Shown here one piece after another: positions 16,608-25,084 of a DNA stretch of 64,000 nt. Positions within the stretch are counted from its first letter, which is position 1, and every line of letters begins with the position of its first letter. The stretch is from Nocardia carnea NBRC 14403 (lineage in GTDB: Bacteria > Actinomycetota > Actinomycetes > Mycobacteriales > Mycobacteriaceae), in assembly GCF_000308515.1 (NCBI RefSeq), contig NZ_BAFV01000124.1, positions 62,001-126,000 of the forward strand, given 5' to 3'. The translations under genes were made by a program, and so were the position numbers. The notes beneath the pieces are model-generated. The model saw nothing but the letters and a program-made list of their open reading frames with translations. It was not told the origin of the DNA and did not search any database.

Positions 16608-17438
16608 CTATTCGGTTCCGGTTGTGTATCCCCGGACCACCAGGGCCGACCGCAGATACCACAGTCCCGGTGCCTCATTGGCGTCCAGGCCGGTCAGCTC
16701 ACCGATCCGCTTGAGACGGTAATCCACCGTATTGGGGTGGATATGTAATGCGCGGGCGGTCCGCTGCCGATTGAGATTGTTGGCGATATGGGTGTGCAGC
16801 GTGCGGGTCAGCTCCGGGTGCACGTCGAGCGGATCCAGTAAGGACGCGAGCTGATCCCGCCCCGGCCCCGGCCGGGTGAGCTGGTATTCGAGTGCGAGAT
16901 CGTCGAAGCGGTAGAGCCCGGCCGTCAGCCGCAGGCGGCGGACCACATCGACGATCGCCCAGACCTGTTCGGCGGCTGTCGGAATACCGGCCGGTGACGC
17001 TTCCGCGATTGCGGTGACCACCGGCGCACCCACCGCCTGCACCACGCGGTCGACGGAGGCATCGAGATCGCTGCCGGTGCCGGCGTGGGCGGGAATCAGA
17101 ACCGTGGTGCCGTCGGTGGTCCAGTGCGCCAGTGCCTCCGGGGAGAAGAATTCGGCGAGCTCTCCGGGCGTGATCCGGCATCCTTCGCTGTGCGCGGCCG
17201 CGGGCTCGCGACCGAGCGCCGGCGCGGGGGGCGGTATATCGACCGCCAGAACATGGTAGGAGCCGGCAACAACGACCCCGGCCGCCCGCGCCGCCCTCGC
17301 CGGGCTGGACCCCGTGAGCAGAGTGGCGGCCAGTGTGCGCTTCTCTGTTCCGGAGCCGGAGGACGCGTACCAGGCGGCCGTGCCGCGGCGATGGGCGCCG
17401 GGGGCTGCCCGCGTGCACGCGTTGTCGTCGACCGGCAT
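16608..17438 (-). CDS. PucR/CdaR-family transcriptional regulator (3), short
   Basis: 276 residues. The HTH_30 reads TARALHIHPNTVDYRLKRI and is preceded by LRLTAGLYRFDDLAL and YQLTRPGPGRDQL. The N-terminus has no recognisable sensor domain. The ATG at 17438 has GAGG 8 bp upstream and follows the stop of PucR (4) by 6 bp, so the two are co-transcribed. It converges on tatC with a 40-bp gap. With PucR (4) it forms the second short/long PucR pair of the locus. Confidence 0.88.
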   Translation of the reverse strand: MPVDDNACTRAAPGAHRRGTAAWYASSGSGTEKRTLAATLLTGSSPARAARAAGVVVAGSYHVLAVDIPPPAPALGREPAAAHSEGCRITPGELAEFFSPEALAHWTTDGTTVLIPAHAGTGSDLDASVDRVVQAVGAPVVTAIAEASPAGIPTAAEQVWAIVDVVRRLRLTAGLYRFDDLALEYQLTRPGPGRDQLASLLDPLDVHPELTRTLHTHIANNLNRQRTARALHIHPNTVDYRLKRIGELTGLDANEAPGLWYLRSALVVRGYTTGTE

Positions 17439-17444
17439 CCGGCA

Positions 17445-18740
17445 TCACCTCGCTGTAGGACTGTCTTCCCGCGGCGAATCCGCACCGGGGCAGCCGCCCG
17501 CCGCAGTCGTCGACGCGGCGCAGATACGGGCCGCCGGGGGCTCGGCGGCGGGTACGGCGCTGCCGTGTTCGTAACTGTGCGCGATGAGGGCGGACTGCAG
17601 ATACCACAGTCCGGTCTGCTGCACCGGATCGCAGCCGGTGAGTTCCTGAATGCGCCGAAGCCGGTAATCGACAGTGTTGCGATGCAATTGGAGCATCTGC
17701 GCGGTCGCCTGCCGGCGCAGGCGGTTGCGGATGTACAGCAGCAGCGTATCGAGTAGCTCCGGATGGTCGTAGAGGCGAGCGACCCGGGCCGCCAACCGGG
17801 TGCGGGCAGGTCCCGGCCGGGTGAGCTGGTATTCGAGGGCGAGATCACCGAACCGGTAGAGACCCGGACCGTACCGCAGCCGCTGAGCGAGATCGAGCAG
17901 TTCGTGCGCGGTATCGGCCACGGCCGCTGTTGCCGTGCGCGGTGCCGGGGCGGTGGTCGCCAGGAGCGGCACCTGGGCCGCCGCGGCCAGATCTGCCACC
18001 ACTTCGGTGACGTCCGCGGAATCGGCGGGAACCAGCAGCGTACCGCCGTGCACGCCGAGGGCGGCCAGGATCGACGGATCGCGGGCGAGAACCGGCCGCA
18101 TACGGTGCACGGCACCGTATGCGGCGGAACCCTGGAATGCCGTATCGCCTGCGCCGGCGCGGCAGTCGGCGCAACAGGTGGTGTGGAGGGTGAGCGCGAG
18201 CACCGTATACGTTTCGCTGATCCGGGCGCCGGGTGGGAGCGCCTCGGTGCGGCCCTGTGCCACGGCAGTGGCCAGCGAGCGCAGTGCCGGCGCGGGGCCG
18301 TCCGTGCCGTTCGGCAGGGGTCCGGTGAGGCCGGTGGACACCGCCTGTGCCACGGCCTCGTGGGCGTGGACGAATCGGCGGATTGCGGGCAGCAGCTCTA
18401 TCGCCGGACCGGATTGCGCGTCGGCGAGGAGATCGGCGAAACAGTCGTCGACCGCTCCTCGGACGACGCGGTGGAACGCTTCGGCGGTGCCGCCGCGGCG
18501 GATCCAGTCGGCGGCCGAATCGTGGAGCCGGGCCAGCTCGGGTGCCGGCTGCGAATGTGGCAGGCTCGCGGCCTCGTCGGTGAGTACCCGGTGGTATGCC
18601 CGGACCACCGAGGTCCGGCAGTCGGCGAGCTCCGCGGTGCCGGGCCGGGCGTCGGGTCCGGCGGTGCTGTCGCCGCGGACGGAACTGCCCGGCCGGGGCC
18701 GGGTATCGCCGGTGGGGTGAAGGTCGGCGCTGACGGTCAT
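17445..18740 (-). CDS. PucR/CdaR-family transcriptional regulator (4), long
   Basis: 431 residues. The C-terminal HTH_30 reads TAQMLQLHRNTVDYRLRRIQ, preceded by LRYGPGLYRFGDLAL and YQLTRPGPARTRL. The N-terminal ~190 residues are helical, resemble the extended N-terminus of PucR (1), and carry a CxxC (CADC) absent from the paralogues. I chose the ATG at 18740 because GGAG lies 5 bp upstream; the frame stays open to 18977, which would overlap the divergent TetR promoter. ATGTAACAAGGCATCA lies 58 bp upstream. Confidence 0.88.
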   Translation of the reverse strand: MTVSADLHPTGDTRPRPGSSVRGDSTAGPDARPGTAELADCRTSVVRAYHRVLTDEAASLPHSQPAPELARLHDSAADWIRRGGTAEAFHRVVRGAVDDCFADLLADAQSGPAIELLPAIRRFVHAHEAVAQAVSTGLTGPLPNGTDGPAPALRSLATAVAQGRTEALPPGARISETYTVLALTLHTTCCADCRAGAGDTAFQGSAAYGAVHRMRPVLARDPSILAALGVHGGTLLVPADSADVTEVVADLAAAAQVPLLATTAPAPRTATAAVADTAHELLDLAQRLRYGPGLYRFGDLALEYQLTRPGPARTRLAARVARLYDHPELLDTLLLYIRNRLRRQATAQMLQLHRNTVDYRLRRIQELTGCDPVQQTGLWYLQSALIAHSYEHGSAVPAAEPPAARICAASTTAAGGCPGADSPREDSPTAR

Positions 18741-18797
18741 ATCGGCTCCATTCGGCTGGCCGGCCCGGGTCATGGATCGAGCAATACGATAGCGCGA

Positions 18798-18834
18798 ATG
18801 TAACAAGGCATCAATATCGGGTTCACCGTGTATC
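18798..18834 (-). promoter_or_regulatory. Putative operator upstream of PucR (4)
   Basis: ATGTAACAAGGCATCA (18798-18813) matches the PucR (1) promoter block at 14 of 16 positions, at nearly the same distance from the start codon (58 versus 57 bp). TGTATC follows at 18829-18834, as GATACG follows in the other copy. It lies in the 188-bp divergent gap with the TetR gene. Confidence 0.45.
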
Positions 18835-18893
18835 GGGGCGCCGAGTGGTGATTGACGACCGCCGTGGGCCGTCGGCCAAGGCAACAGAAACCT

Positions 18894-18923
18894 TTGACCC
18901 AAAGAAACAAGGGATGTAGTTTC
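18894..18923 (+). promoter_or_regulatory. TetR promoter, apparently leaderless, with GAAAC operator
   Basis: TTGACC (18894-18899), a 17-bp spacer and TAGTTT (18917-18922) form a good -35/-10 pair. The ATG at 18929 begins 7 bases after the -10 box, so the transcript should start at or next to the start codon, without a leader. GAAAC (18904-18908) and GTTTC (18919-18923) form an inverted repeat over the -10 box, and another GAAAC lies 17 bp upstream at 18887. This is a likely autorepression site. Confidence 0.6.
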
Positions 18924-18928
18924 GATGC

Positions 18929-19579
18929 ATGTTGCGTGCGTATGACGAGGTCGAGGAGACGATCCTGGACGCGGCACTGCAGCGGATCCTGCAAGTGGGC
19001 ATCCGGCGGAGCAGCCTCGACGATATTGCGCGCCGCTCCGGGCTCAACCGGGTCACCATCTACCGGCGTTTCGCCGGGAAGGACAACCTCGTCGACGCGG
19101 TCCTGGCGCGCGAGATCCAGCGAGTTCTGGCCGAGGCCACGGCCATCGCCACCACCACGGCCGGTGTCGACGCGCAGATCGAGGAAACGGTCCTCTATAT
19201 CCTGCGGCTCACCAGAACCCATCCACTGATCACGCAGTTGCTCGAGGTGGCGCCGGAGGAGGCGCTGAGTTTCTACACCGTCCGCGGCGAAGAGTTGGTA
19301 TCGCAGGGCATCAAGTTCATCGACAGTATTCTGGACGCCGCGCAGGAGCGTGGGGGGATCGACCGGTACGACACCGGGCCGGTGGCCGAACTCGTCGCCC
19401 GGTTCGCACATTCGCTGATGCTCACGCCCACGGCCGGTGCGGATTTCGACGATCCGGATGCCGCGCGCGCCTTCGTCCGCGCGGCGATCCTGCCCCTGAT
19501 GAAACACGGCCTGGGGCCGTCCGCCCCACCATCCGGAACCCGGCGCCGTACGCGGCCGAAAACGCCTCCATCCGAATAG
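18929..19579 (+). CDS. TetR-family regulator, paralogue of the gene at window start
   Basis: 216 residues. The DNA-binding domain (residues ~8-55) has ILDAALQRILQVGIRRSSLD and the recognition helix SGLNRVTIYRRF. The ligand-binding part is closely similar to the truncated protein at 2-481 (FYTVRGEE, VAELVARFAHSL). The C-terminus is a basic tail. It is divergent from PucR (4), and its promoter carries GAAAC-N10-GTTTC. Probably it represses itself and some neighbours in response to a hydrophobic ligand. No cognate ligand can be named. Confidence 0.9.
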   Translation: MLRAYDEVEETILDAALQRILQVGIRRSSLDDIARRSGLNRVTIYRRFAGKDNLVDAVLAREIQRVLAEATAIATTTAGVDAQIEETVLYILRLTRTHPLITQLLEVAPEEALSFYTVRGEELVSQGIKFIDSILDAAQERGGIDRYDTGPVAELVARFAHSLMLTPTAGADFDDPDAARAFVRAAILPLMKHGLGPSAPPSGTRRRTRPKTPPSE

Positions 19580-19613
19580 TATTCGTGCTGGTCGGGTCCG
19601 GTGTTGCGGCCGG

Positions 19614-20105
19614 TCAGAATTTGTAGACGTGTTCGGCGGATCCGGCCAGCACGCACCAGTTGGCGAAATCGTGCTGATAGGTCACCGGCCGGCTGTCCCA
19701 GAGTCCGATCACCAGAAGCGAGACCGGTTCGTAGATCATCGGGCAGGCGGCCGGCTCGGCGGTGAGGGCGGCGAAATCACCGCCCGCCTCCTCGAGTTCG
19801 GCGCACGCGTCCACCGGTTCCGGATGGGCGCCACCGTGTTTGGGGGCGCACAGCAGGGTTGTGGTGCGAAATTCGGGTTCGCCCGAGCGGGCGACCGCGG
19901 ACAGCGTCAGCACCGAGATCCGGGAATCCCCGGCTTCCGGGGTGGGGCCGGCCGGCGGCGATGATTCGGGAGTGGCGCTTTCCGGAGTTCGCGAGCTCGG
20001 CGGCGGCTCGGTCGTGCTGGATTCCTGCGCCTGCGCGGGGGCGAGGGCGAACCATGTCCCGCATACGAGCACCGCGGCGGCGGCAAGGCGACCGAGTTTC
20101 GACAT
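19614..20105 (-). CDS. Secreted subtilisin-inhibitor-like (SSI, I16) protein
   Basis: 163 residues. The signal peptide ends near AQA-QE (residues ~24-26). A Ser/Thr/Pro/Glu-rich linker follows, then an SSI-like domain: TTTLLCAPKHGGAHPEPVDA, CAELEEAGGDFAAL, ACPMIYEPVSL, and the C-terminal RPVTYQHDFANWCVL. Four cysteines match the two disulphides of the family; the reactive-site region is ACPMIYEP. SSI proteins block secreted serine proteases. The ATG at 20105 has GAGGAAGG upstream. It converges on the TetR gene. TGTATCGATATCA lies ~70 bp upstream. Confidence 0.85.
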   Translation of the reverse strand: MSKLGRLAAAAVLVCGTWFALAPAQAQESSTTEPPPSSRTPESATPESSPPAGPTPEAGDSRISVLTLSAVARSGEPEFRTTTLLCAPKHGGAHPEPVDACAELEEAGGDFAALTAEPAACPMIYEPVSLLVIGLWDSRPVTYQHDFANWCVLAGSAEHVYKF

Positions 20106-20170
20106 TATCCGAGCCTTCCTCGAATCTCCGGCCGCGGTGTGATTGCACAACAATGGACACGTCCGGTTTG

Positions 20171-20183
20171 TGTATCGATATCA
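20171..20183 (-). promoter_or_regulatory. TGTATC-type element upstream of the SSI-like gene
   Basis: TGTATCGATATCA at 20171-20183 is a compact near-palindrome containing TGTATC, 66-78 bp upstream of the start at 20105. It resembles half-sites at the FAD oxidoreductase, PucR and small secreted protein promoters. Confidence 0.3.
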
Positions 20184-20269
20184 ATTCGAAGTATGCGCCG
20201 AGAATATGCTTATAAGAATTGTTCGCACCGGCGCCGGGAATTGTTGACGGCGGAGGGATTCCGCGGTTG

Positions 20270-20354
20270 CTCCGGGATCGGCGGCGGGGGCACGCCACCG
20301 ATCCCGGAGGTGCCGGGCCCTGCCGGGGCCGTGCCCACGAAGTCGGCACGGCCC
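20270..20354 (-). terminator. Tandem hairpins after the small secreted protein gene
   Basis: CTCCGGGATCGG (20270-20281) pairs perfectly with CCGATCCCGGAG (20298-20309). GGGCCGTGCC (20326-20335) pairs perfectly with GGCACGGCCC (20345-20354). Both lie downstream of the minus-strand gene ending at 20399 and upstream of the SSI-like gene, so they should end or weaken transcription between them. No T-run is seen. Confidence 0.6.
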
Positions 20355-20398
20355 GGACCGGCGGGGCCGGATCTCGCTGTCCCGCAACGGGGACGAGG

Positions 20399-20632
20399 TC
20401 AGGACCCCATACTGCCGGAAAGGCTCGAGACGAGGTCGAGGACGATATCGAGGCCGGTTTCGATCAGGTCCGATCCGGCGTCGATAACGCCCGATCCGGT
20501 GCTCGGGAGCATGCCGGATTCGGCGACGGGGCCGGCGGGGGTCAGGGCCGGCGCGGCCTGTGCGGGCGCTGCGGCGAGCGCTACCGCGCCGGCGATCGCG
20601 ACGGAAGCGAGAATTCCGGAAAATGCGCGCAT
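20399..20632 (-). CDS. Small secreted protein
   Basis: 77 residues. The signal peptide MRAFSGILASVAIAGAVALA is cleaved near AQA-AP. A ~50-residue mature part follows, ending in an amphipathic helix (GSDLIETGLDIVLDLVSSL) and SGSMGS. No cysteine in the mature part, no known domain. Its leader and size resemble the protein at 12579-12821. The start has AGAAAG upstream, and a GATACAC/GTGTATC palindrome lies further up at 20710-20732. Function unknown. Confidence 0.7.
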   Translation of the reverse strand: MRAFSGILASVAIAGAVALAAAPAQAAPALTPAGPVAESGMLPSTGSGVIDAGSDLIETGLDIVLDLVSSLSGSMGS

Positions 20633-20709
20633 GTGATTTCTTTCTGGTCGGAAACTTCTTGCGCCGCCAGGCTATCCCGGGTTATTTGTCCATCGCTGGA
20701 ATTGGTGGC

Positions 20710-20732
20710 GATACACGATGGTTCCGTGTATC
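20710..20732 (-). promoter_or_regulatory. GATACAC-N9-GTGTATC palindrome
   Basis: GATACAC (20710-20716) and GTGTATC (20726-20732) form a perfect inverted repeat with 7-bp arms and a 9-bp spacer, 78-100 bp upstream of the small secreted protein start at 20632. The half-site TGTATC is shared with 13386-13406, 2838-2868, 18829-18834 and 20171-20176. Confidence 0.5.
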
Positions 20733-20764
20733 CATTCGTGCCGTATTACGGCCTCGCGGAGAAA

Positions 20765-22432
20765 TCAGAGCGTGATTGCGCGGCGGGCGAGTTTGCCGGT
20801 GGCGTTGCGCGGCAACGATTCCGTCGTGATCCGCCAGCGGGTCGGCACCTTGAAATACGACAGCCGCTCACGGGCGAATTCGGTGAGCTGCTCCTCGGTG
20901 ACCGTGACGTCCGGCGCGACCACCACCACCGCTGCCACCTCCTGCCCGAGGTCGGAATGAGGTACGCCCACGACAGCGCATTCGGCGATATCGGGGTGCT
21001 CGTCGAGGCATTGTTCGATCTCGGTGGGGTAGACGTTCTCCCCGCCGCGGAGGATGAGGTCGGAGCGACGGCCGGTCAATCGGAGCTCGCCCCCCTCGAC
21101 GATGCCGTAGTCGCCGGTGCGCAGCCAGCGGTCCGGGGTGATGGCGGCGGCAGTCGCGGCCTCGTCGTCCCAATATCCGAGCATCACAAAGGGGCTGCGG
21201 ACACATACCTCGCCTTCGGTGCCGTCCGCGACCTGCACGCCGTCGGGATCGCGGATCTCGAGGTTCACGGTGAGGATCGGCCGGCCGAGCGTGCCGGGGG
21301 AGCGGTTCAGATCGGCGGGGGTGGCGACCGCGATCGCAGTACTGCATTCGGTCAGCCCGTAGCTGTCGACGAGTGCGTCGCGGGCGAACGGGAATCGTTC
21401 CCGGAGCCGGTCCTTGAACGCGATCGACGACGGGGCCGAGGCCAAGGCGAACGAGGTGAGGGAGGACAGGTCGAAGTTCTCGGCGCCGTCGTATTCGAGC
21501 AGTCGCGCGGCCATGGTGGGCACGGCTCCCCAGTTGGTGATCCGTTCCCGTTCGATCAGGCGGAGCACGGTCTCGACATCGAAACCGCCCTGATTCAAGA
21601 TCACCGCGCTGCCCGTGGCCAGCCGGGGTACGACCAGATTGTGCAAGCTCGCGATATGGAAAAGGGGCGAGGTCAGCAGGCATCGGAGTGGCACCGGTTG
21701 CGAGTCGTCGTAGTCGTGGCCCGACATTTCGGCGGCGAACGCATCGCCGAAGCGGAAGTAGTCGACGACGGCCAGCAGATTGCGCTGCGAATGCAGGGCG
21801 CCCTTGGGGCGCCCGCTGGTGCCGCTGGTGTAGAGAATGACCGAGGGGTCGTCCTCGTCGACCTCCGGCTGGGGGAGTTCGGCACCGGAATGTTCGGTGA
21901 CCAGGCGTGGTAGATCGGTTTCCGTGGTGAGCACGGTGATTCCGGAGGTGTCGAGTCCGTCCAGCAGCCGGGCGCGTTTCTCGTCCACGATCAGCACCGC
22001 GGGGCGGGAGTGCTGTAACCCGTAGTCGATCTCGCGCGCCACCCACCAGCTGTTCATGCCGACGGTGACGGCGCCCAGACTCTGGGTGGCCCAGAACGCC
22101 ATCACCCATTCGGGGCTGTTGGCGGCCAGGATCGCCACCCGGTCACCCTTGCGCACCCCGTACCGGTCGCGCAGTGCGACCGCCAGCGCCGCGACCGCGT
22201 CGAGGTGCTCGGTGAACGAGATCCGGCGGTCCGTGGTGACCAGATAGTCGCGATCGCCCCATACCCGCGATCCGGCCAGCAGATCGGCCACCCTCCGGCC
22301 GCGATGGCGAATCACCGGGATCTCGGCACCGAGCACGTCCTCGGCCACGATTTCGAACCGGCCACCGGGGCCGGTCAACCGCCGGATGATGCCTTCGATC
22401 CGGGATTGCATATCGGTTGCCGGTGTCGCCAT
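20765..22432 (-). CDS. Acyl-CoA synthetase (AMP-forming, FadD-like)
   Basis: 555 residues, usual ANL length. The P-loop is [13 protein letters not shown]; the A5 motif is [11 protein letters not shown]7 is WLRTGDYG; A8 is [20 protein letters not shown]; and the C-terminal lysine is in [11 protein letters not shown]. It activates a carboxylic acid to an adenylate and then a CoA thioester. Substrate preference cannot be read from sequence. I chose the ATG at 22432 ([14 protein letters not shown]), although the frame runs further upstream. It follows the LLM oxidoreductase gene by 89 bp on the same strand, so the two probably act together. Confidence 0.88.
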   Translation of the reverse strand: MATPATDMQSRIEGIIRRLTGPGGRFEIVAEDVLGAEIPVIRHRGRRVADLLAGSRVWGDRDYLVTTDRRISFTEHLDAVAALAVALRDRYGVRKGDRVAILAANSPEWVMAFWATQSLGAVTVGMNSWWVAREIDYGLQHSRPAVLIVDEKRARLLDGLDTSGITVLTTETDLPRLVTEHSGAELPQPEVDEDDPSVILYTSGTSGRPKGALHSQRNLLAVVDYFRFGDAFAAEMSGHDYDDSQPVPLRCLLTSPLFHIASLHNLVVPRLATGSAVILNQGGFDVETVLRLIERERITNWGAVPTMAARLLEYDGAENFDLSSLTSFALASAPSSIAFKDRLRERFPFARDALVDSYGLTECSTAIAVATPADLNRSPGTLGRPILTVNLEIRDPDGVQVADGTEGEVCVRSPFVMLGYWDDEAATAAAITPDRWLRTGDYGIVEGGELRLTGRRSDLILRGGENVYPTEIEQCLDEHPDIAECAVVGVPHSDLGQEVAAVVVVAPDVTVTEEQLTEFARERLSYFKVPTRWRITTESLPRNATGKLARRAITL

Positions 22433-22521
22433 AGTGGCCGCCCTTCTCTCCACGGTGCCTGTCGGACAGCAACATGCCACGGCCCGACCGGGCGGTCGGT
22501 GACCTGTACCACTCAGCGAGA

Positions 22522-23427
22522 CTACGCAGGTGTGTCCGGTGGCGGTGGTCCGGGCCGGTCGTCGAATATGCAGCCGAGCCCGGCGGCGAGGGTGCGCAGG
22601 GCCGTCAGCTGGTCGCAGTAGTCGGCGGCGCCGGTGGCTGTGAGTCCGACGCTCGCGATGGTGGTGCCGGCGGTCCGGAGCCGGTCCAGGGCGTGCGCGG
22701 TACGGTCCGGGGCGCCGATCGGGTCCAGTCGTTCGCCGGCGCTGAGTACCAGGTCGAATCCGGCGGGGAGTTCGACAGTTTTCAGCATGGACTGCAGCTC
22801 GGTGAGGGGGAGTCCGAACGGGACCCAGCCGTCGCCGAATTCGATCGCGCGCCGCAGCGAGCGGCGGGTCCGGCCACCGATCCACAGCGGGACCCGCGGC
22901 TGCACCGCGTTCGGCCGGACGACCATATCGTCGAAGTCGTAGTACCGGCCGTGGTATTCGGGCCGATCTGTGGACAGGGCGGCGCGCAGCGCGGCGAGTG
23001 CATCGTCGGCGCGGGCTCCGCGTTCTGCGAATTCGGCGCCGAGCAGTTCGAACTCCTCGCGGAGGCTGCCGACGCCGAGCCCCAGGATCAGCCGCCCGCC
23101 GCTGACCAGGTCGAGCGTGCCGTATCGCTTGGCGATTTCGAGTGGATGGTGATAGCCGAGCACCAGTACCTGGGTGGTCAGCCGGATACCGCTGGTGCGG
23201 GCCGCGAGGAAGCCGAAGGTGGCCAGCGGATCCCAGTAGGTGCCGCCTCGTTCGGCCGCGATATCGACCGGGACGGCGACGTGTTCGCTACAGGTCAGGT
23301 GGTGGAAGCCCAGCCGGTCCGCAGTTCCGGCGATCCGGGCGAGTTCGGCGATTCCGGCGTCTCGTTCCCAGTCCGCGCACATCGACGGATGGGCGATGAC
23401 GATGGGCGACGAGATTCCGATATGCAT
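22522..23427 (-). CDS. LLM-class (probably F420-dependent) oxidoreductase
   Basis: 301 residues, luciferase-like TIM barrel. It starts [14 protein letters not shown] and shows [14 protein letters not shown] near the first strands, [31 protein letters not shown] and [16 protein letters not shown]. These features match the short actinobacterial F420-dependent LLM group. The likely cofactor is F420 rather than FMN. It is divergent from the IclR gene, with CTGAAA-N10-TTTCAG between, and upstream of the acyl-CoA ligase. It may oxidise an aldehyde, alcohol or enoyl substrate for the ligase; that pairing is inference. Confidence 0.82.
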   Translation of the reverse strand: MHIGISSPIVIAHPSMCADWERDAGIAELARIAGTADRLGFHHLTCSEHVAVPVDIAAERGGTYWDPLATFGFLAARTSGIRLTTQVLVLGYHHPLEIAKRYGTLDLVSGGRLILGLGVGSLREEFELLGAEFAERGARADDALAALRAALSTDRPEYHGRYYDFDDMVVRPNAVQPRVPLWIGGRTRRSLRRAIEFGDGWVPFGLPLTELQSMLKTVELPAGFDLVLSAGERLDPIGAPDRTAHALDRLRTAGTTIASVGLTATGAADYCDQLTALRTLAAGLGCIFDDRPGPPPPDTPA

Positions 23428-23577
23428 CCTGGCGAATTCTCCGCTACTGGTGTGCCGGCTCGGTGGGTTCGGCGTCCGTTCTACCGTGCCCGCCAGGAGT
23501 GGCGTACCGGCCGTCTCGGTGGGTGGTATCCCGGCGACTCGCTCGTTCTGCCGGGCAGACGGCTTGCAGGTGCTACT

Positions 23578-23599
23578 CTGAAACAAGAATGAATTTCAG
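23578..23599. promoter_or_regulatory. CTGAAA-N10-TTTCAG palindrome, probable IclR operator
   Basis: CTGAAA (23578-23583) and TTTCAG (23594-23599) form an inverted repeat in the gap between the divergent LLM oxidoreductase and IclR genes, 46-67 bp before the IclR start. IclR proteins usually bind such sites to control themselves and the divergent gene. Confidence 0.45.
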
Positions 23600-23644
23600 T
23601 TTTTGCCTGTGAAAGGCCTCTGAACAGTGCTGTTGGAGGAAGTG

Positions 23645-24517
23645 ATGACCGTCACGGACTTGGTATCCGCCCCCCGGGCCGAGGTGCGGGAGCTGCCGCA
23701 ATCGATGGTCGAGCGAATGACCGCGATACTCGATGCGTTCGAAGGCCGCGCCGCGCGCCTGTCCCTCGAGGACGTTGCCGATTACGCGGGGCTGCCCCGC
23801 TCCACCGTGCACCGCATCCTGCACCAGTTGGTGGGCCTGGACTGGATCGAGCACACCGCGTCCGGCTACCGCCTGGGCCGCCGTGCCCTGGGGCTGGCCG
23901 GTGGCGACGGCGGCCGCAGTGAGATCCGCGCGGCGGCGGCGCCGCTACTGCACCAGTTGCACCTGCAGACCGGTCTGGTCGTGCACCTGACAGTGCTCGA
24001 GGGCGGGGACAGTGTGTATCTGGACAAGGTCGGTGGCCGATTCGCCACCTGCGTCCCCTCACGGGTGGGCGGCCGGGCACCGGCCTACGCGACCGCCGGT
24101 GGGAAAGCCATTCTGGCCGGGCTGCCCCCGGAAACCGTCGATGCCCTGTACGGCCCGCGCCTGCGCGGCTGTACCGATCGCACGGTTTCCGATCTCCCCG
24201 CACTCCATCAGGAGCTCAACCGGATACGGCGGCGCAACGGCCTCGCTCTCGAACACGGTGAATCCGCGCCCGGCGTCTCCTGTGTCGGTACGGCGATCCG
24301 CGGTTACGACGGCCCGGTCGCCGGAATCTCGCTGTGCGGGGACACCCGCTCGGCCCGGCTCGACCGTGTGGCGCCCCTCGTCGCCGACGCTGCCCGCACG
24401 ATATCGCGCTCGCTGTACCCGGAACACTCGGATCGGCGCCGTACCCGGGGTAACGCCCGGATTCCGGCGACGACGCCGGATACCACCGCCCCACTGGTAT
24501 CCGCCCGTGCCGGCTGA
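23645..24517 (+). CDS. IclR-family transcriptional regulator
   Basis: 290 residues. The winged helix-turn-helix is residues ~18-75 (LSLEDVADYAGLPRSTVHRI, HTASGYRLGRRALGL). The C-terminal ligand domain has VHLTVLEGGDSVYLDKVGG, AYATAGGKAILAGL and LEHGESAPGVSCVGTAIRGY. The last ~35 residues are a disordered basic/Thr-rich tail. I chose ATG 23645 with GGAGGAAG close upstream; GTG at 23627 is in frame. Likely controls the divergent LLM/ligase pair. Confidence 0.9.
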   Translation: MTVTDLVSAPRAEVRELPQSMVERMTAILDAFEGRAARLSLEDVADYAGLPRSTVHRILHQLVGLDWIEHTASGYRLGRRALGLAGGDGGRSEIRAAAAPLLHQLHLQTGLVVHLTVLEGGDSVYLDKVGGRFATCVPSRVGGRAPAYATAGGKAILAGLPPETVDALYGPRLRGCTDRTVSDLPALHQELNRIRRRNGLALEHGESAPGVSCVGTAIRGYDGPVAGISLCGDTRSARLDRVAPLVADAARTISRSLYPEHSDRRRTRGNARIPATTPDTTAPLVSARAG

Positions 24518-25084
24518 CGTGCCGGGGTACTCGGCAGCGATCCGCCCGTCGGCGCTCGGGCCGAAGCGGTCGCAGTGATTGCGTACTCGGCTGCGCCCGC
24601 GGGCGCGGGATCGCCGGTGGGCGGCCGCGATAGGCCCTGAGCGGCCCGCCGACCCACCTCTGGGAAATCGCGGGGCCCGCTGGATTTGTGAATTCGCCGG
24701 ACCAGTTGTCCCCAGGTCCGGGTGCGTGACCACCGGCTGGGCCCGTCCTTCGGTGAATTGCCTGATCAGCGTGAGGTTTTCGGCCGCCGTGGCAGCTTGT
24801 GCCGGCATTGCTACCCTGTCGGGGATCGGTCACCGGCGCTGCCGTAGATCCGGACAATGTTGTCCGGGCCCGGCCTCGACCGCGTGATCGATCTGCCCGG
24901 CAGCGGGTATCGTCTGCACCGCTGGGTAGCTGTGAGCAGGGCCTGCGCGGAGTGTGGAGAGATATCTCCGGGCGGGAGAGTGTGTTCGACCCGATCCGAG
25001 ATCGTCGAGTGCCGTTTCCGGTCATGAACCCGGCCGCCGGCGCCGCTCTCGGATCGTTTCCGAGGACGAGCCGAGAGGATCTGC
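24518..25084. other. 567-bp gene-free stretch before the desaturase
   Basis: No frame here has convincing coding features. It contains the palindrome at 24850-24867 and GGAGA-gata-TCTCC near 24955-24970, so it probably holds the desaturase promoter and a long leader. Frames crossing it on either strand are shadows of the flanking genes. Confidence 0.5.
24850..24867 (+). promoter_or_regulatory. CCGGACAA-TG-TTGTCCGG palindrome
   Basis: A perfect 18-bp inverted repeat with 8-bp arms about 220 bp upstream of the desaturase start. The size and symmetry are typical of a TetR-type operator. TetR-family proteins control membrane-lipid desaturation in several bacteria, but no cognate regulator gene adjoins it. 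Confidence 0.5.
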
